DNA of 64,000 nucleotides from Bacteroidia bacterium (GTDB taxonomy: Bacteria; Bacteroidota; Bacteroidia; Palsa-965). The position numbers were made by a program, and so were the translations under genes. This document shows positions 37,201 through 46,582 of this stretch, one piece after another. Every line of letters begins with the position of its first letter. The first letter of the stretch is position 1. Below the pieces are notes generated by a model. That model was not told the DNA's origin and made no database searches. It saw only the letters and a program-made list of their open reading frames with translations. Where the stretch lies: the NCBI GenBank assembly GCA_023151315.1, contig JAKLJE010000009.1:1-64000 (forward strand). The letters are read 5' to 3'.

Positions 37201-38503
37201 TCTCCCACTGTACCACATTGCCCGTATTGCCGCCCAGTGTAAGTGTTCCTGAATTTGCTCCGCTGCACACAGTAGAACTTGCCGGTGCGATTGAACCTCC
37301 AACCGACGCAGCTGTAACCGTAACCGAAGCAGTTGCGGAATAAGTAAATGAACAAGCTCCGCTTTGTATGCGCGCACGATAAAGGCGGGAAACTGAAAGG
37401 TTAGTAAAGTTCTGAGTTGTTGTTGTGTTCGCAATGTTGCTCCAAGTTACACCTCCGTCAATTGAAAATTCCCAGCGAACAATCGATCCGGTGTGACCAC
37501 TGAGCGTCAGAGTACCGCTGTTCGTTGGAGCACATACTGTTGTTGCTGCAGGATTTATTGATCCGCCAACTGAAAGTTGAGCAACGTTCACAGTGGCATT
37601 GGATGAATACACTGAAGAACAGGAACCGTTCTGCACCAGCGCCCTGAAAATTGTTGTTTGTGTAAGGTTGGTGTACGAATTCGTTGCAGCAGTATTAGCA
37701 ATATTAGTCCAGGTTACGCCACCGTCCGTTGAAAACTCCCAGCGAATGATGCTACCGGTGCGACCGCTAAGCGTTAATGTTCCTGAGTTACCTGAAATAC
37801 ACACGTTCGTATTGGCAGGAGAAATTGTTCCGCCAACAGAAGGGTTATCAATTGCAATTGCCAAGACAGCTGAAAATGCGCTTGCACAGCCACCGTTCTG
37901 CACAACAGCTCTGTATTGTGTTGGTACTGTAAGGTTATTGTATGGTTGGACTGTCGATGTATTTGTAATGTTAATCCACGTGAACCCGCCATCTGTTGAA
38001 TACTCCCAACGAAGAACGTTTCCTGTATGTCCGCTCAGAGTAAGGTTGCCGGAATTTCCGCTCAAGCACACGCTTGCCGGACCAGTAATTGTTCCGCCAA
38101 CTGAATTGGCCGTGTTCGTTACGGAGTATCCGGTGAATGGATCGTTCGTTGGGTTAACATCCCCGGGGAGCGCACAAGATGCATCAAACACATATGTTCC
38201 CGGAACGGAAAGATTGGCCTGAGTAGTAAATGTGTAATTGAGCTGCGAGTTTGACAGCAACGTTGATCCAAGTACGATGATTTCGTTTACAGGAGCTCCG
38301 GCATTAATTACATAACTAACCGGAATTGCCGTTCCAGCAGGCAAGTTCGGTCCGTAATTGAAAAGTCTGATCGTCACGTTCTCCGTGGCGGTCATGGCGC
38401 AGCCGCTGACAGGTGCTGTTATCGCGATTACAGATACGTCGTTCTGCGCACGAACAGTGAAACTCAGCAATGTCAAGGTCAGAAGGGTAATTATCTTCCT
38501 CAT
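34217..38503 (-). CDS. Giant Ig-like-repeat adhesin-type protein with T9SS type B sorting domain
   Basis: A 1,428-residue secreted protein. A signal peptide (1-19) and a CARDB-like domain (about 22-130) are followed by eleven tandem Ig-like repeats of about 88 residues (about 134-1097), one PKD domain (about 1098-1180, 'WTFGDNDASVATSPVHNYQ'), two more Ig-like units and a type B, 'gliding motility-associated' C-terminal domain (about 1340-1428, 'NVITANGDGFNDVW' to 'FTGAITIV'). Each repeat has a 'VC.G.NSGTLTLSG.TGNV' start, a 'W..STDGG.TW' core and a second Cys, suggesting one disulfide per unit. It should be exported with help of the adjacent PorP/SprF protein and displayed as a filament or adhesin. 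Confidence 0.93.
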   Translation of the reverse strand: MRKIITLLTLTLLSFTVRAQNDVSVIAITAPVSGCAMTATENVTIRLFNYGPNLPAGTAIPVSYVINAGAPVNEIIVLGSTLLSNSQLNYTFTTQANLSVPGTYVFDASCALPGDVNPTNDPFTGYSVTNTANSVGGTITGPASVCLSGNSGNLTLSGHTGNVLRWEYSTDGGFTWINITNTSTVQPYNNLTVPTQYRAVVQNGGCASAFSAVLAIAIDNPSVGGTISPANTNVCISGNSGTLTLSGRTGSIIRWEFSTDGGVTWTNIANTAATNSYTNLTQTTIFRALVQNGSCSSVYSSNATVNVAQLSVGGSINPAATTVCAPTNSGTLTLSGHTGSIVRWEFSIDGGVTWSNIANTTTTQNFTNLSVSRLYRARIQSGACSFTYSATASVTVTAASVGGSIAPASSTVCSGANSGTLTLGGNTGNVVQWESSTDGGVTWSIIANTTNTENYTNLVTTTMYRALVQSSGCTAAYSATSTVTVSPVSVGGTTASATSVCSGANSGTLTLSGNTGNVVQWESSIDGGITWTPIANTTTSQTYTNLTQTTMYQAIVQSGVCPTATSGNVTITVDPITVGGAIAPAGDTVCSGSNSGTLTLGGNTGNVIRWEFSTDGGLTWISISNTALTQAYNNITTTTIYRALVQSGVCTQAYSAQSIITVEPVPVGGTLYSDVTVCGGANSGTLTLVGHVGNISMWESSTDGGLTWSSIANTTYTQNYLNLATTTMYRVLVSSGGCPNDTSNAITVTVDAPSVGGVVTADDTVCSGANGAVLNLSGQTGNVTGWEYSHDGGITWINIANNTASQAYVNITATTMYRVRVANGVCPSTTSDTATITVDAPVIGGTLSGGGTVCATLNSGSILLSGSSGNIIGWETSSDNGVTWSINGNTTTSEAYSALTDTMFYRVILASGTCGGDTSDVEIVYVDPATVGGTTSVNDTVCYGNNSGTIYLNGQTGNIVQWEMSTDGGNNWIALASNADSINYVNLTTTTIYRALVLSGVCTPALYSTADTITVDPAAVAGTIAGSASVCEGTGSGVLTVSGVTGTIVDWESSTDGGVTWVSTGVTSTTLNWSNPADTTWYHVIVASGACGNDTSAAVVITTFPKPVAAFTADTVCFGNATTFTNSTTIASGGIQFQSWTFGDNDASVATSPVHNYQAAGTYPVTLITVSNNSCSDTVTQNVIVNALPDAAISFAGFPTLCSGDSVLLTVTPGANWYSWNTGDSTSSIYADTTWNYVVTVTDSVTGCVASDSVTITILPRPIANAGADTAVSAGSSVMLLGSGGSTFSWSPSVALDDPNSANPVCTPVYNVTYTLTVTDANGCVDTDAVVVTLDRDLNLIISNVITANGDGFNDVWNVQNIEFYSNNHVTIYNRNGMEVYEAENYNNSWDGTYNDAPLPDGTYYYVLEFPDYEQTFTGAITIVTEKK
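35190..38104 (-). repeat. Tandem coding repeat, 11 units of about 260 bases
   Basis: Direct repeat inside the giant T9SS gene. Units are about 87-88 codons and differ in sequence, most clearly at both ends of the array; the four central units are closest to each other. The period was judged by hand from the translated 'VGG', 'W..STDGG.TW' and Cys positions. Confidence 0.85.
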
Positions 38504-38717
38504 AAGGTGGTATTAGCAGTATGGATAAGAATACGTGAAATGGTTAAACCACATATTTCACCAAAGAATGGGTTTTTTGGCGAAATTTCAATGAAATTCC
38601 GGAAAAGAAATTCTGGCCGGTAAAGCATAGGCGTGGTTTTGAGTGTGCAAAAACCACTCGTTTTACGAACAAGCGGCCAATGAGTTACAAAAACCTCAAT
38701 TTTCCTCGGTTCCGACT

Positions 38718-39788
38718 TTATTGGATGATAACAGGTCTTATGATAACAGATCCGTCAAGTACAACGCGAACCATATACATCCCGGACGAAAGTCCTTCAT
38801 TGTCAATACTATAAGTGTTATCTGAGGACTTCCAGGTTTGATCTAATCGTTGACCCTTCAGATCATAAAGTGCTATGTCCTGAACGTTTTGGGCGCCACC
38901 GGGAACAGTGACATTTACTAAACCCGAACTCGGATTAGGATAAACCAGTACTTCAGCATCGGACGGATTCTCGTGTATACTTACCTGAAACAGACCATCA
39001 ATCAAGGTATCCTGATAGGCTACATTGGTTACCACTTCCGCATTGGCAATTACCTGACAGTCCACTTCTAGGACAGGAAGCAACTTTCCATTCGCCAACC
39101 ATTTGTACTGAACTACGGCAGGACGTACAATTGTGAATCCGGTTTGATTGGTAGTGTCCAATGAAATTGTATCAACTGCATTTACTACTGAACGAACTCG
39201 TACCACATTGTATGTGTCAAGTGGCGTGATTAATGTTCCCCAACCGTCAACTGTATTAACACGGTGTCGATCCTGTCCGAGATAACCGATTCCCGGAATA
39301 GAAAAACCATATTTCGCGTCGCAGGAATCTGTGTTACCGAAGTTCAACGGGAATCGATATACTGTATCACCTGCGCTGAAGATTACAGGGATAGGGAAAC
39401 TGATCAGTTGCGACATTTCGAATGAAAATCCGATTTGTCGGAATGAAGAACTCCCCGCTTTATAATAATCTGTAAAATTCGTCGGAACCGCTCCGATAAC
39501 AGGCAACGAATCGGGTGAATAGTTCGTCACTGCTACATCAGACATGAAAGAGAAAGGAAAAGCGGAAGGTTGTATAAAGTCCGTGCGCTCCTGAGCTATA
39601 GGAGTTAAGGATGAGAAATCCCAAACGTAATTTGTTCCGGTTAATGTATGATCAACATTACCGGTTCCTGCTGCGTAACTCAAACGGACGGAATCACCTG
39701 CACCGGGCATATCCGCAGATGTAATAGTGATCTGCGCCTGAATACCTGAGCACATGATTAAGCTTAAAGCAATGAGTTGCAGTTTCAT
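38718..39788 (-). CDS. T9SS type A cargo protein
   Basis: A 356-residue secreted protein with a signal peptide (residues 1-19) and a C-terminal T9SS type A domain starting at about residue 278 ('VLVYPNPSSGLVNVTV' ... 'GMYMVRVVLDGSVIIRPVIIQ'). The body is beta-rich and unassigned. It lies upstream of the giant repeat protein on the same strand, with a 214-base gap between them. That gap contains an 8-bp hairpin (38633-38640 with 38650-38657) without a T-run, and I saw no clear promoter in it. Confidence 0.85.
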   Translation of the reverse strand: MKLQLIALSLIMCSGIQAQITITSADMPGAGDSVRLSYAAGTGNVDHTLTGTNYVWDFSSLTPIAQERTDFIQPSAFPFSFMSDVAVTNYSPDSLPVIGAVPTNFTDYYKAGSSSFRQIGFSFEMSQLISFPIPVIFSAGDTVYRFPLNFGNTDSCDAKYGFSIPGIGYLGQDRHRVNTVDGWGTLITPLDTYNVVRVRSVVNAVDTISLDTTNQTGFTIVRPAVVQYKWLANGKLLPVLEVDCQVIANAEVVTNVAYQDTLIDGLFQVSIHENPSDAEVLVYPNPSSGLVNVTVPGGAQNVQDIALYDLKGQRLDQTWKSSDNTYSIDNEGLSSGMYMVRVVLDGSVIIRPVIIQ

Positions 39789-39949
39789 CGTAAGTAATGT
39801 TTTAGAGGAAGTAAATTTAAGAACAGTACCCGTTCAAATGCCCCTTTATTTACAGTCCCTCGAATTAATATTTAAACTTCAGCAATAAATGAGGCAAAAC
39901 ACTGTTATTTACCGGTTGCACAAATATGCCATGATCACTCACAAATTCG

Positions 39950-39957
39950 TAAATTTG
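39950..39957 (+). promoter_or_regulatory. Bacteroidota -7 promoter box (TAAATTTG)
   Basis: Perfect TAnnTTTG match ending six bases before the ATG at 39964, so the predicted mRNA is nearly leaderless. The longer in-frame start at 39889 is unlikely because it lies upstream of this box. Confidence 0.4.
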
Positions 39958-39963
39958 ACACGT

Positions 39964-40599
39964 ATGATGAAGCGCAGGTCTTTTTGGGTGATGGCATTGT
40001 TTCTGATGTCTTTTACTTCCGCTATTGCTCAAGTACCGGCGAGTCCGGATAGTACGAAGCGTGTTGTTCAGGTTTCCGGCATGACTATAGACGCCGACAG
40101 CCTCTTCCCTATTCCGTTTGTTGCAGTTGTCATTAAAGGCACATCCCGCGGTGTTTACAGCACTGGCACAGGATATTTTTCAATTGTTGCTCAGGAAACC
40201 GATACTCTTGAATTCTTCTCCCTCGGTTATAAAACCAGCACTTTTATTCTGAAAGATACTTTCACGGTTTCTCAAATGAATCTGGTGCAGACATTGAAAA
40301 TGGATACTGTACTCCTGAGTGAAATGGTCGTTTATCCTTGGCCTTCACGCGAAAAATTCAAAAGTGCATTTCTCGCGCTGGACATTCCTAATGATGATCT
40401 GGAACGTGCGCGTATAAATCTTGCGCAGCAAAGAATGATTGCTGCCGCAACGAATGTTTCTGCAGATGGTCAAGGTGCGTACCGTGCACAAATGCAGCAA
40501 AGAACCGATAAGAGTTATTATGCAGGCCAATATCAGCCGAACAACCTGCTGAACCCTGTAGCCTGGTCAAAGTTTATTCAATCCATGAGGAAACAGTAA
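39964..40599 (+). CDS. Exported carboxypeptidase-regulatory-like domain protein
   Basis: A 211-residue exported protein. A signal peptide (about residues 1-22) is followed by a beta-sandwich like the carboxypeptidase D regulatory domain ('SGMTIDADSLFPIPFVAVVIKGTSRGVYSTGTGYFSI'), as found at the N-terminus of TonB-dependent receptors. The C-terminal third is helical and charged, with no known domain. It lies 30 bases before the TonB-dependent receptor gene, in the same direction. A role in outer-membrane assembly or as a receptor partner is possible but unproven. Confidence 0.8.
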   Translation: MMKRRSFWVMALFLMSFTSAIAQVPASPDSTKRVVQVSGMTIDADSLFPIPFVAVVIKGTSRGVYSTGTGYFSIVAQETDTLEFFSLGYKTSTFILKDTFTVSQMNLVQTLKMDTVLLSEMVVYPWPSREKFKSAFLALDIPNDDLERARINLAQQRMIAAATNVSADGQGAYRAQMQQRTDKSYYAGQYQPNNLLNPVAWSKFIQSMRKQ

Positions 40600-40629
40600 T
40601 CGCGCGCCTATTGAACTGATTTCTACTTC

Positions 40630-43128
40630 ATGTCTATTCGTTTACATTTTTTCATTGCAACAGTATTACTGTTGTTGTCGGCGCATTTTTCCTTCGCGCA
40701 AACGGCGACAGTTACCGGAAATGTGCGCGATTCTTCCGGCTTAGCTGTTGAAGGTGCACTCATTGCATTTCAGGGCAGCACCAAAGCAGTTTACACTGAC
40801 GCAACAGGGAATTTTTCCATCGAAGTTCCTGCGGACAAAAATGTAGTGCTCACGATAAATCGTCTTGGCTATAATGAAACCAAGCGAACTGTTAATGTTC
40901 CGGCAGGTGAAACGTTGAACGTTTCGATTAACCTTAAAGGCAATAATACACTCGGCACACAGGTTGTAGTTTCAAATCGCATTTACGATCCGGGCATTCC
41001 TATTCCTCCCCGCGTGTTCGATCATCTTCCTTCGCCGAGCGGAGATATTACCGCTATTCTGAGATTTGCAGGAGCCACTTCCAACAACGAGCTCAGCACG
41101 CAATACATGGTACGTGGAGGTAATTTCGATGAAAACCTCGTTTACATCAACGGCATAGAAATTTACCGCCCGATTCTTACACGCGCGGGACAACAGGAAG
41201 GATTGAGTTTTCCCAATCCTGACATGACGGAAAATATCATGTTCTCTGCCGGCGGATTCGAAGCGAAATACGGCGACAAGATGTCATCGGTTCTTGATGT
41301 GCGTTACAAACGACCTACGCGATTCCGCAGCACTTTATCCATGAGTCTGCTTGGAATCAATGCATCGGCAGAGGGTATTTCGGATGACACACGTTTCACC
41401 TGGATGATCGGCATACGACAGAAATCAAACCGTTATCTCCTGCGTTCACTCGACACAAAAGGCGATTATGTAGCTTCTTATACTGACGCTCAGGGATTAT
41501 TCACATACGACATCACCGATAACTGGACGCTTCAGTACCTCGGCGGGATGTCGATGAACAAATACAACCTCACACCGGCAACACGCGAAACGGATTTCGG
41601 AACACTGAACAACGCACTTCGATTTACGGTCTATTTCGAAGGACAGGTATTGAATAAATTCCAGACACAATTTCATTCGTTGTCGTTGAATTATGCCGGT
41701 GCCGGTAAATGGACACATCGTTGGACTGTATCCGTATTCAATTCCTATGAAACGGAAACGTTCGATGTACTCGGACAATATTACATTGACCAGCTCGAAG
41801 CCGATTTCGGCAAACCAACATTCGGGCAAGTTGCATTCAACCGCGGCGTGGGTTCTTTTCTGAACCACGCGAGAAATTATCTTGATGCCTGGATTACCAA
41901 TGGTGAATATCAGGGTAGCTGGTACGGAGACCGTCACACTTTCACCTACGGATTAAAGTTTCAGCACGAAAGCATTGTAGATGAATTAAGCGAATGGAAT
42001 TATGTGGACAGTGCGGGATATTCTGTTCCGTTCTATCCTCTGGAAAGTTTCGATCTGCAGGATGTTGTGAAGTCACGCGCGCAGTTGTATTCAAACAGGA
42101 TTACAGGATTTGTACAGTATCGCTTTGCAGATACATTGCGAGATTCCTCCCAACTTGTATTCACCTTCGGAATGCGTTCACACTATTGGGACATGAACGG
42201 ACAAACTATTTTCAGCCCGCGCATGCAACTGAAATGGATGCCGCACTGGAAGCGTAACGTAATATTTACTGCTGCAGGAGGATTATATTCTCAGCCACCT
42301 TTTTATCGCGAGCTGAGAAATTACAACGGCACACTGAACCGCAACGTAAAAGCGCAAACTGCGGTGCATGCCGTACTCGGTACGGATATCACATTCAAAG
42401 CGTGGAAGCGGGACTTCCGTTTCATTGGTGAATTGTTCTACAAGTATCTTGATAATCTGAATCCGTATGAAGTGAATGATGTGCGGATTCGTTATTTCGG
42501 TGATAATCTCGCTTACGGTTATGCTTACGGAATCGATCTCCGATTGTACGGAGAGTTTGTAAAGGATGCTGAATCGTGGGTTTCGGTTTCACTGCTCAGA
42601 ACACAGGAAAATCTGTACAACGATTACTATAGAATTTACCTGAACTCAGATGGCGACACCATCATTCCGGGTTATACACTGAACAATGTTCCTGTTGACA
42701 GCATCACCAATTATCCGGGAATGATTCCGCGACCAAGTGATCAGTTACTCACTTTCGGATTGTATTTCCAGGACTATCTGCCCATTCTTCCGGACTGCAA
42801 AATGAATCTCGGACTCATACTCGGAACAGGAATGCCTTTCGGCCCGCCGAACCACCAACGGTATCAGCAAGTTTTCCGTATGCCTCCATACCGTCGCGTT
42901 GATATCGGATTCTCTTATCAGATTATCAAGCCGCGTCCGCAAACAGACGAAAGCGGTAAGAAGAAAATCTTCAAATCGCTTTGGGCAGGATTGGAAGTAT
43001 TCAACCTGCTGCAAGTAAACAATACCATTTCTTACTATTGGATCAAGGACGTTACCGGTCGCTCTTATGCGGTTCCGAATTATCTGACCAATCGTCAGAT
43101 AAGCGTCAGAGTTATTGCTCAATTCTGA
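40630..43128 (+). CDS. TonB-dependent outer-membrane receptor
   Basis: An 832-residue receptor. Signal peptide (1-24), carboxypeptidase-regulatory-like domain (about 25-110), plug domain (about 120-230, with 'TQYMVRGGNFDENLVYINGIEIYRP') and a 22-strand-type barrel to the C-terminus, which ends in the typical aromatic 'ISVRVIAQF'. It would import a ligand across the outer membrane using TonB energy. No SusD gene is next to it, so it is not a classic Sus glycan pair; instead a DUF4249 lipoprotein follows, a frequent partner in Bacteroidota. The ligand is unknown. Confidence 0.95.
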   Translation: MSIRLHFFIATVLLLLSAHFSFAQTATVTGNVRDSSGLAVEGALIAFQGSTKAVYTDATGNFSIEVPADKNVVLTINRLGYNETKRTVNVPAGETLNVSINLKGNNTLGTQVVVSNRIYDPGIPIPPRVFDHLPSPSGDITAILRFAGATSNNELSTQYMVRGGNFDENLVYINGIEIYRPILTRAGQQEGLSFPNPDMTENIMFSAGGFEAKYGDKMSSVLDVRYKRPTRFRSTLSMSLLGINASAEGISDDTRFTWMIGIRQKSNRYLLRSLDTKGDYVASYTDAQGLFTYDITDNWTLQYLGGMSMNKYNLTPATRETDFGTLNNALRFTVYFEGQVLNKFQTQFHSLSLNYAGAGKWTHRWTVSVFNSYETETFDVLGQYYIDQLEADFGKPTFGQVAFNRGVGSFLNHARNYLDAWITNGEYQGSWYGDRHTFTYGLKFQHESIVDELSEWNYVDSAGYSVPFYPLESFDLQDVVKSRAQLYSNRITGFVQYRFADTLRDSSQLVFTFGMRSHYWDMNGQTIFSPRMQLKWMPHWKRNVIFTAAGGLYSQPPFYRELRNYNGTLNRNVKAQTAVHAVLGTDITFKAWKRDFRFIGELFYKYLDNLNPYEVNDVRIRYFGDNLAYGYAYGIDLRLYGEFVKDAESWVSVSLLRTQENLYNDYYRIYLNSDGDTIIPGYTLNNVPVDSITNYPGMIPRPSDQLLTFGLYFQDYLPILPDCKMNLGLILGTGMPFGPPNHQRYQQVFRMPPYRRVDIGFSYQIIKPRPQTDESGKKKIFKSLWAGLEVFNLLQVNNTISYYWIKDVTGRSYAVPNYLTNRQISVRVIAQF

Positions 43129-43168
43129 GAATTGTTCTACTGATTCCTGCAATTTGTAACTTAGATAA

Positions 43169-44164
43169 ATGAAGAAAACAGCAGCTCTGCTTTTGATTCT
43201 TTTTATCGCTTTGATGTCATGTAAAAATGAACTCGATGTGCTTGCGGATTATGAGCAGAAGTTTGTGATTTACGGAATACTGAATCCGAAAGAAAATGTG
43301 CATTACATACGTGTTTCAAAACTTTTCGTTGGAGAAGGTAACGCATTGCTTATGGCGCAGAACCGTGATTCCATCGAATTGCGTCCGGAATATGTACATG
43401 CAGAAATAACACGGCTACTCAACGGAGTTGAAATGGCAACTTATGTACTGCAGCCGGATTCAGTTATCCCTCGTGACTCCGGAGTCTTTTTATATCCTCA
43501 CCAGATACTTTACAAAGGAGAATTTCCTGTTTATACGGATGGCAGCGTTTACCGGATCAGAGTAACCGATCTTCGTAATGGATTTACATCAAGTTCCGAA
43601 ACAAAAATTGTTGCCGATGTTATACAGATTCTTCCTGCTTCTGTTTGGCAACCGCTGAATTATGAAGACACCACGATAGCATCGTATGAATTTCTGAGTC
43701 CGTATTACGGTAAGAAATACATGTTAACGGTACGTTTTCATTTTACGGAGCAGTTTATACAGGACACCTCACAAACTTCCGAGCATTATTTTGACTGGTA
43801 TATCGGTGAAGCGCAATCCGTGAGAAATTCCGGTGGCGAGAATTTACGAATGAATGTGCGCCGGGACAATTTCATGCGCATGCTGAAAAACAACGTTGAA
43901 GTCAATCCTACTGTCCGAAGAATTGCGGGTGGATTGCAATTCATTTACACAAGTGTGGCTGAAGATTATGTGACTTACAAGAATGTTCAGGATGCAAACA
44001 ACAACACTTCAGCAGAAGTGCCGCCATTCACAAATATTACCAATGGATTAGGGCTGTTCACTTCCAGAAATATCACCACCATCGGCACATATTATCTGGA
44101 TCAGGATACACGTTATGCCATAGTAACAAGTTCCCTTCTGCAGGATCTCAATTTTGTACGCTAA
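43169..44164 (+). CDS. DUF4249 lipoprotein
   Basis: A 331-residue lipoprotein with a lipobox 'ALMSC' (Cys about residue 18) and the DUF4249 opening 'YEQKFVIYGILNPKENVHYIRVSKLF'. DUF4249 proteins are beta-rich surface lipoproteins found after TonB-dependent receptors, possibly as ligand-handling partners, but their function has not been shown. It follows the receptor gene by 40 bases. An imperfect promoter (TTG at 43132-43134, 22-base gap, TAACTTAG at 43157-43164) lies just before it, so it might also be transcribed separately. It converges on the 44167-46551 gene with two bases between. Confidence 0.9.
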   Translation: MKKTAALLLILFIALMSCKNELDVLADYEQKFVIYGILNPKENVHYIRVSKLFVGEGNALLMAQNRDSIELRPEYVHAEITRLLNGVEMATYVLQPDSVIPRDSGVFLYPHQILYKGEFPVYTDGSVYRIRVTDLRNGFTSSSETKIVADVIQILPASVWQPLNYEDTTIASYEFLSPYYGKKYMLTVRFHFTEQFIQDTSQTSEHYFDWYIGEAQSVRNSGGENLRMNVRRDNFMRMLKNNVEVNPTVRRIAGGLQFIYTSVAEDYVTYKNVQDANNNTSAEVPPFTNITNGLGLFTSRNITTIGTYYLDQDTRYAIVTSSLLQDLNFVR

Positions 44165-44166
44165 CG

Positions 44167-46551
44167 TCAGTAGGATTTCACAAATCGTGAAGTCCATGCA
44201 GTTCCTGAAATCGTAGAAACGGTAACAGAATAAAGTCCATCCGCATATTGTGAAATATCAAGCGTAATTGCAGCAGTACCCGGTTGAATTGAGCCTGTCG
44301 CAGTCACCTTACCATTCACATCATAAATCGTATACACTGACTGTTTATCCGTTTCAGGCAGAGAAATATTTATAAAGTCCGAAGTCGGCACAGGGTAAAT
44401 TTTCAAGCCTTGAGAAGAGTCTAATGGAGCTTCATCTATGTTTGTTACCCACTGAATATTATACACGTGCAGATAAGGATGTAACATCCCGTTTCCGGTT
44501 GTCATGAAACCTCCGGTTACAAGTTTTTCTCCATTTGTACACATAGATACCGGCCAATTATTAGGAAATGGATTCCACGCATCAGTCGCTGCATTTACCG
44601 TATCATATGCACAGAGATTGCGGTAGTTATTGTTGTTCGCAATTGTATAAGATCCGGAGATGTAGTAATCACTGTTATAACGGGTAAAGGTTCTCACATA
44701 TCCGTTTGATAGAAAGCCCACACTTCTTGATGTCTGAGAAGCAGTGTCGACATAGGCCATGTCTTTGATCGGGTTTCCGTCAACTTCTTCAAACCACCCT
44801 CCGATCACTAAGGAGTTTCCCGCGAATTCGGCGTGATAAATTCCTTCATCTGTATCGCAAATCCAATTGTAATCGGCGTTACCGCTTGATTTATGTAAGC
44901 GTGAAAGATTGTTTCTGTTAGAACCGGCAATCATCGGATAATAGCCTGCGACATAAACATGATTGGGACCGAGTAAAATGGTGTTAACTGTACCATCGCA
45001 TCCGGGATTCCAGGAATCTGCTGTTCCGGTTGCTTTATCAACGCGCGCAATGTTATCTCTGTATTGACCTCCCGCCCACACAAAGTTCCCGCCCAAGTAA
45101 ACATGATTGGTATCTACTGCGAAAGTCCGCACTGCACCAATGACACCCGGATTGAAAGAATTCAACATACCTGTGTTGCAATCAAAAGACGCAACGTAAT
45201 TGCGCTGTTGTTGTGCGGCAATTGTAAATGAACCTGCAACGTAAAGCGTATCACCGGCAAGGTGCAGCACCTCAACCGGGTAATTAAAATATGGGGCCCA
45301 TGGATTTAATACTCCGGTATTCAGATTTACAGAGTAAAAATTCGTTCTTTCAACTCCATTCATTGCAAAGAACTCACCTCCTGCATAGAGACGACTGTCT
45401 GCACTTGCCATGGATGAAAGTACTATTTTGTTGATCATGGGATTCCAATTGTGAACAGTGCCTGAAGTGTCAATTAAAGCACCCCGCAAAGCAACTACAG
45501 ACCCGACATTCCGAAAATCTCCTCCGGCAAAAATCGTGGTTGAATCAACAAAACTTATGGTTCTCACTATGTCATCGGCATTAGGCGACCATGGTTGTAT
45601 ATTCAATGAGGTGGAAACACAGGCGAGTCTTGCCCGCGGCGCTGCGAATGCGATGGTGAAATCTCCGCAGAAATACATGAGGCTGTCGCGCTTGAGAATC
45701 GTATAAACACTGCCGTTCGTTTGCGTGGAAAAATTTTTGAGTTGTCCGGTGTATTTGGCAACGAATGCCAGCCCGGCCCGATTAATATTCGCGAAACCTG
45801 TAAACTCACCCGCAATCATCATCACAGTATCCAGTAACTCGATATCGTACACAGGACCGTTAGCGTTGGGAGTAGCGCTCCATGCGACTGCATTGAATAA
45901 AAACGGATTGCCGAACGTCGGAAACAATTTACCGATGTAAGGAACACCGAATCCGTTAATCACGGTGAAATTCCCTCCCACGTAAACGAAACCGTTAGCG
46001 GTATCCACTTCAATAGTGTAAACAGGTCCGTTGATCTGCGGATTAAAATCGTTAAGCATGTTCGTTCTCAGATCGTAGGCTCCGCAATTCTGGCGCAGAT
46101 CACCATTGATTTGCGAAATAGCACCACCGATATACAGCACGGAATCAAATTCCGTTATCGCATAAACAGGTCCTTCTGTCTGCACCTGAAAAGTGTAATC
46201 GAATTGTCCCTGTGGATTAACTCTGAAAATATTGTAAACCGTTTCACTTCCGGCGCGGGAAAAACTACCGCCCACGTAAATGAACCCGCTGGAATCGCGA
46301 TACATCGCATAAATCGGCCCGTTCACTCTGAACAATGTTGGATCGAACTGCGCGGAGCCGGTGTCCAAGCGAACAAAAGTTCCGGTAACGGGAGCAACGT
46401 TATCGAAATCGCCTCCCACATAGAGAGTTGAATCCCTTAAAGCTAAGCTGTTTACAGGCCCGTTGGGAGCCCAGAATGTACTGTCAGGCACTTGCGCCCG
46501 CACCAATAGTGCGAACACGCACATCAGCATTGTTGCCACTAATCTGCTCAT
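44167..46551 (-). CDS. T9SS type A cargo with delta-60-like beta-propeller repeats
   Basis: A 794-residue secreted protein. After the signal peptide (about residues 1-19) it has many repeats of the 'LYVGGDF...', 'FVYVGGNF...' and 'LYAGGEF...' kind, each followed by 'W.P...G.V' segments, like the delta-60 repeat proteins; a beta-propeller is likely. A T9SS type A sorting domain closes it (about 715-794, 'LKIYPVPTSDFINISL' ... 'WTSRFVKSY'). The start at 46551 was chosen because it directly begins the signal peptide; a GTG/ATG three codons earlier is possible. It lies between two DUF4249 genes that face it from either side. Confidence 0.88.
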   Translation of the reverse strand: MSRLVATMLMCVFALLVRAQVPDSTFWAPNGPVNSLALRDSTLYVGGDFDNVAPVTGTFVRLDTGSAQFDPTLFRVNGPIYAMYRDSSGFIYVGGSFSRAGSETVYNIFRVNPQGQFDYTFQVQTEGPVYAITEFDSVLYIGGAISQINGDLRQNCGAYDLRTNMLNDFNPQINGPVYTIEVDTANGFVYVGGNFTVINGFGVPYIGKLFPTFGNPFLFNAVAWSATPNANGPVYDIELLDTVMMIAGEFTGFANINRAGLAFVAKYTGQLKNFSTQTNGSVYTILKRDSLMYFCGDFTIAFAAPRARLACVSTSLNIQPWSPNADDIVRTISFVDSTTIFAGGDFRNVGSVVALRGALIDTSGTVHNWNPMINKIVLSSMASADSRLYAGGEFFAMNGVERTNFYSVNLNTGVLNPWAPYFNYPVEVLHLAGDTLYVAGSFTIAAQQQRNYVASFDCNTGMLNSFNPGVIGAVRTFAVDTNHVYLGGNFVWAGGQYRDNIARVDKATGTADSWNPGCDGTVNTILLGPNHVYVAGYYPMIAGSNRNNLSRLHKSSGNADYNWICDTDEGIYHAEFAGNSLVIGGWFEEVDGNPIKDMAYVDTASQTSRSVGFLSNGYVRTFTRYNSDYYISGSYTIANNNNYRNLCAYDTVNAATDAWNPFPNNWPVSMCTNGEKLVTGGFMTTGNGMLHPYLHVYNIQWVTNIDEAPLDSSQGLKIYPVPTSDFINISLPETDKQSVYTIYDVNGKVTATGSIQPGTAAITLDISQYADGLYSVTVSTISGTAWTSRFVKSY

Positions 46552-46582
46552 AACTACCAATCATCAATTGGGGGACGCATTT

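Noticed and set aside
35190-38104. Regular repeats that could suggest a CRISPR array
   Set aside because: The period is about 260 bases and the units are in-frame coding repeats of one protein, without short identical repeats or spacers.
38633-38657. Hairpin in the gap before the giant cargo gene as a terminator
   Set aside because: The 8-bp stem has no T-run on the minus strand, so it was mentioned only within the neighbouring gene entry.
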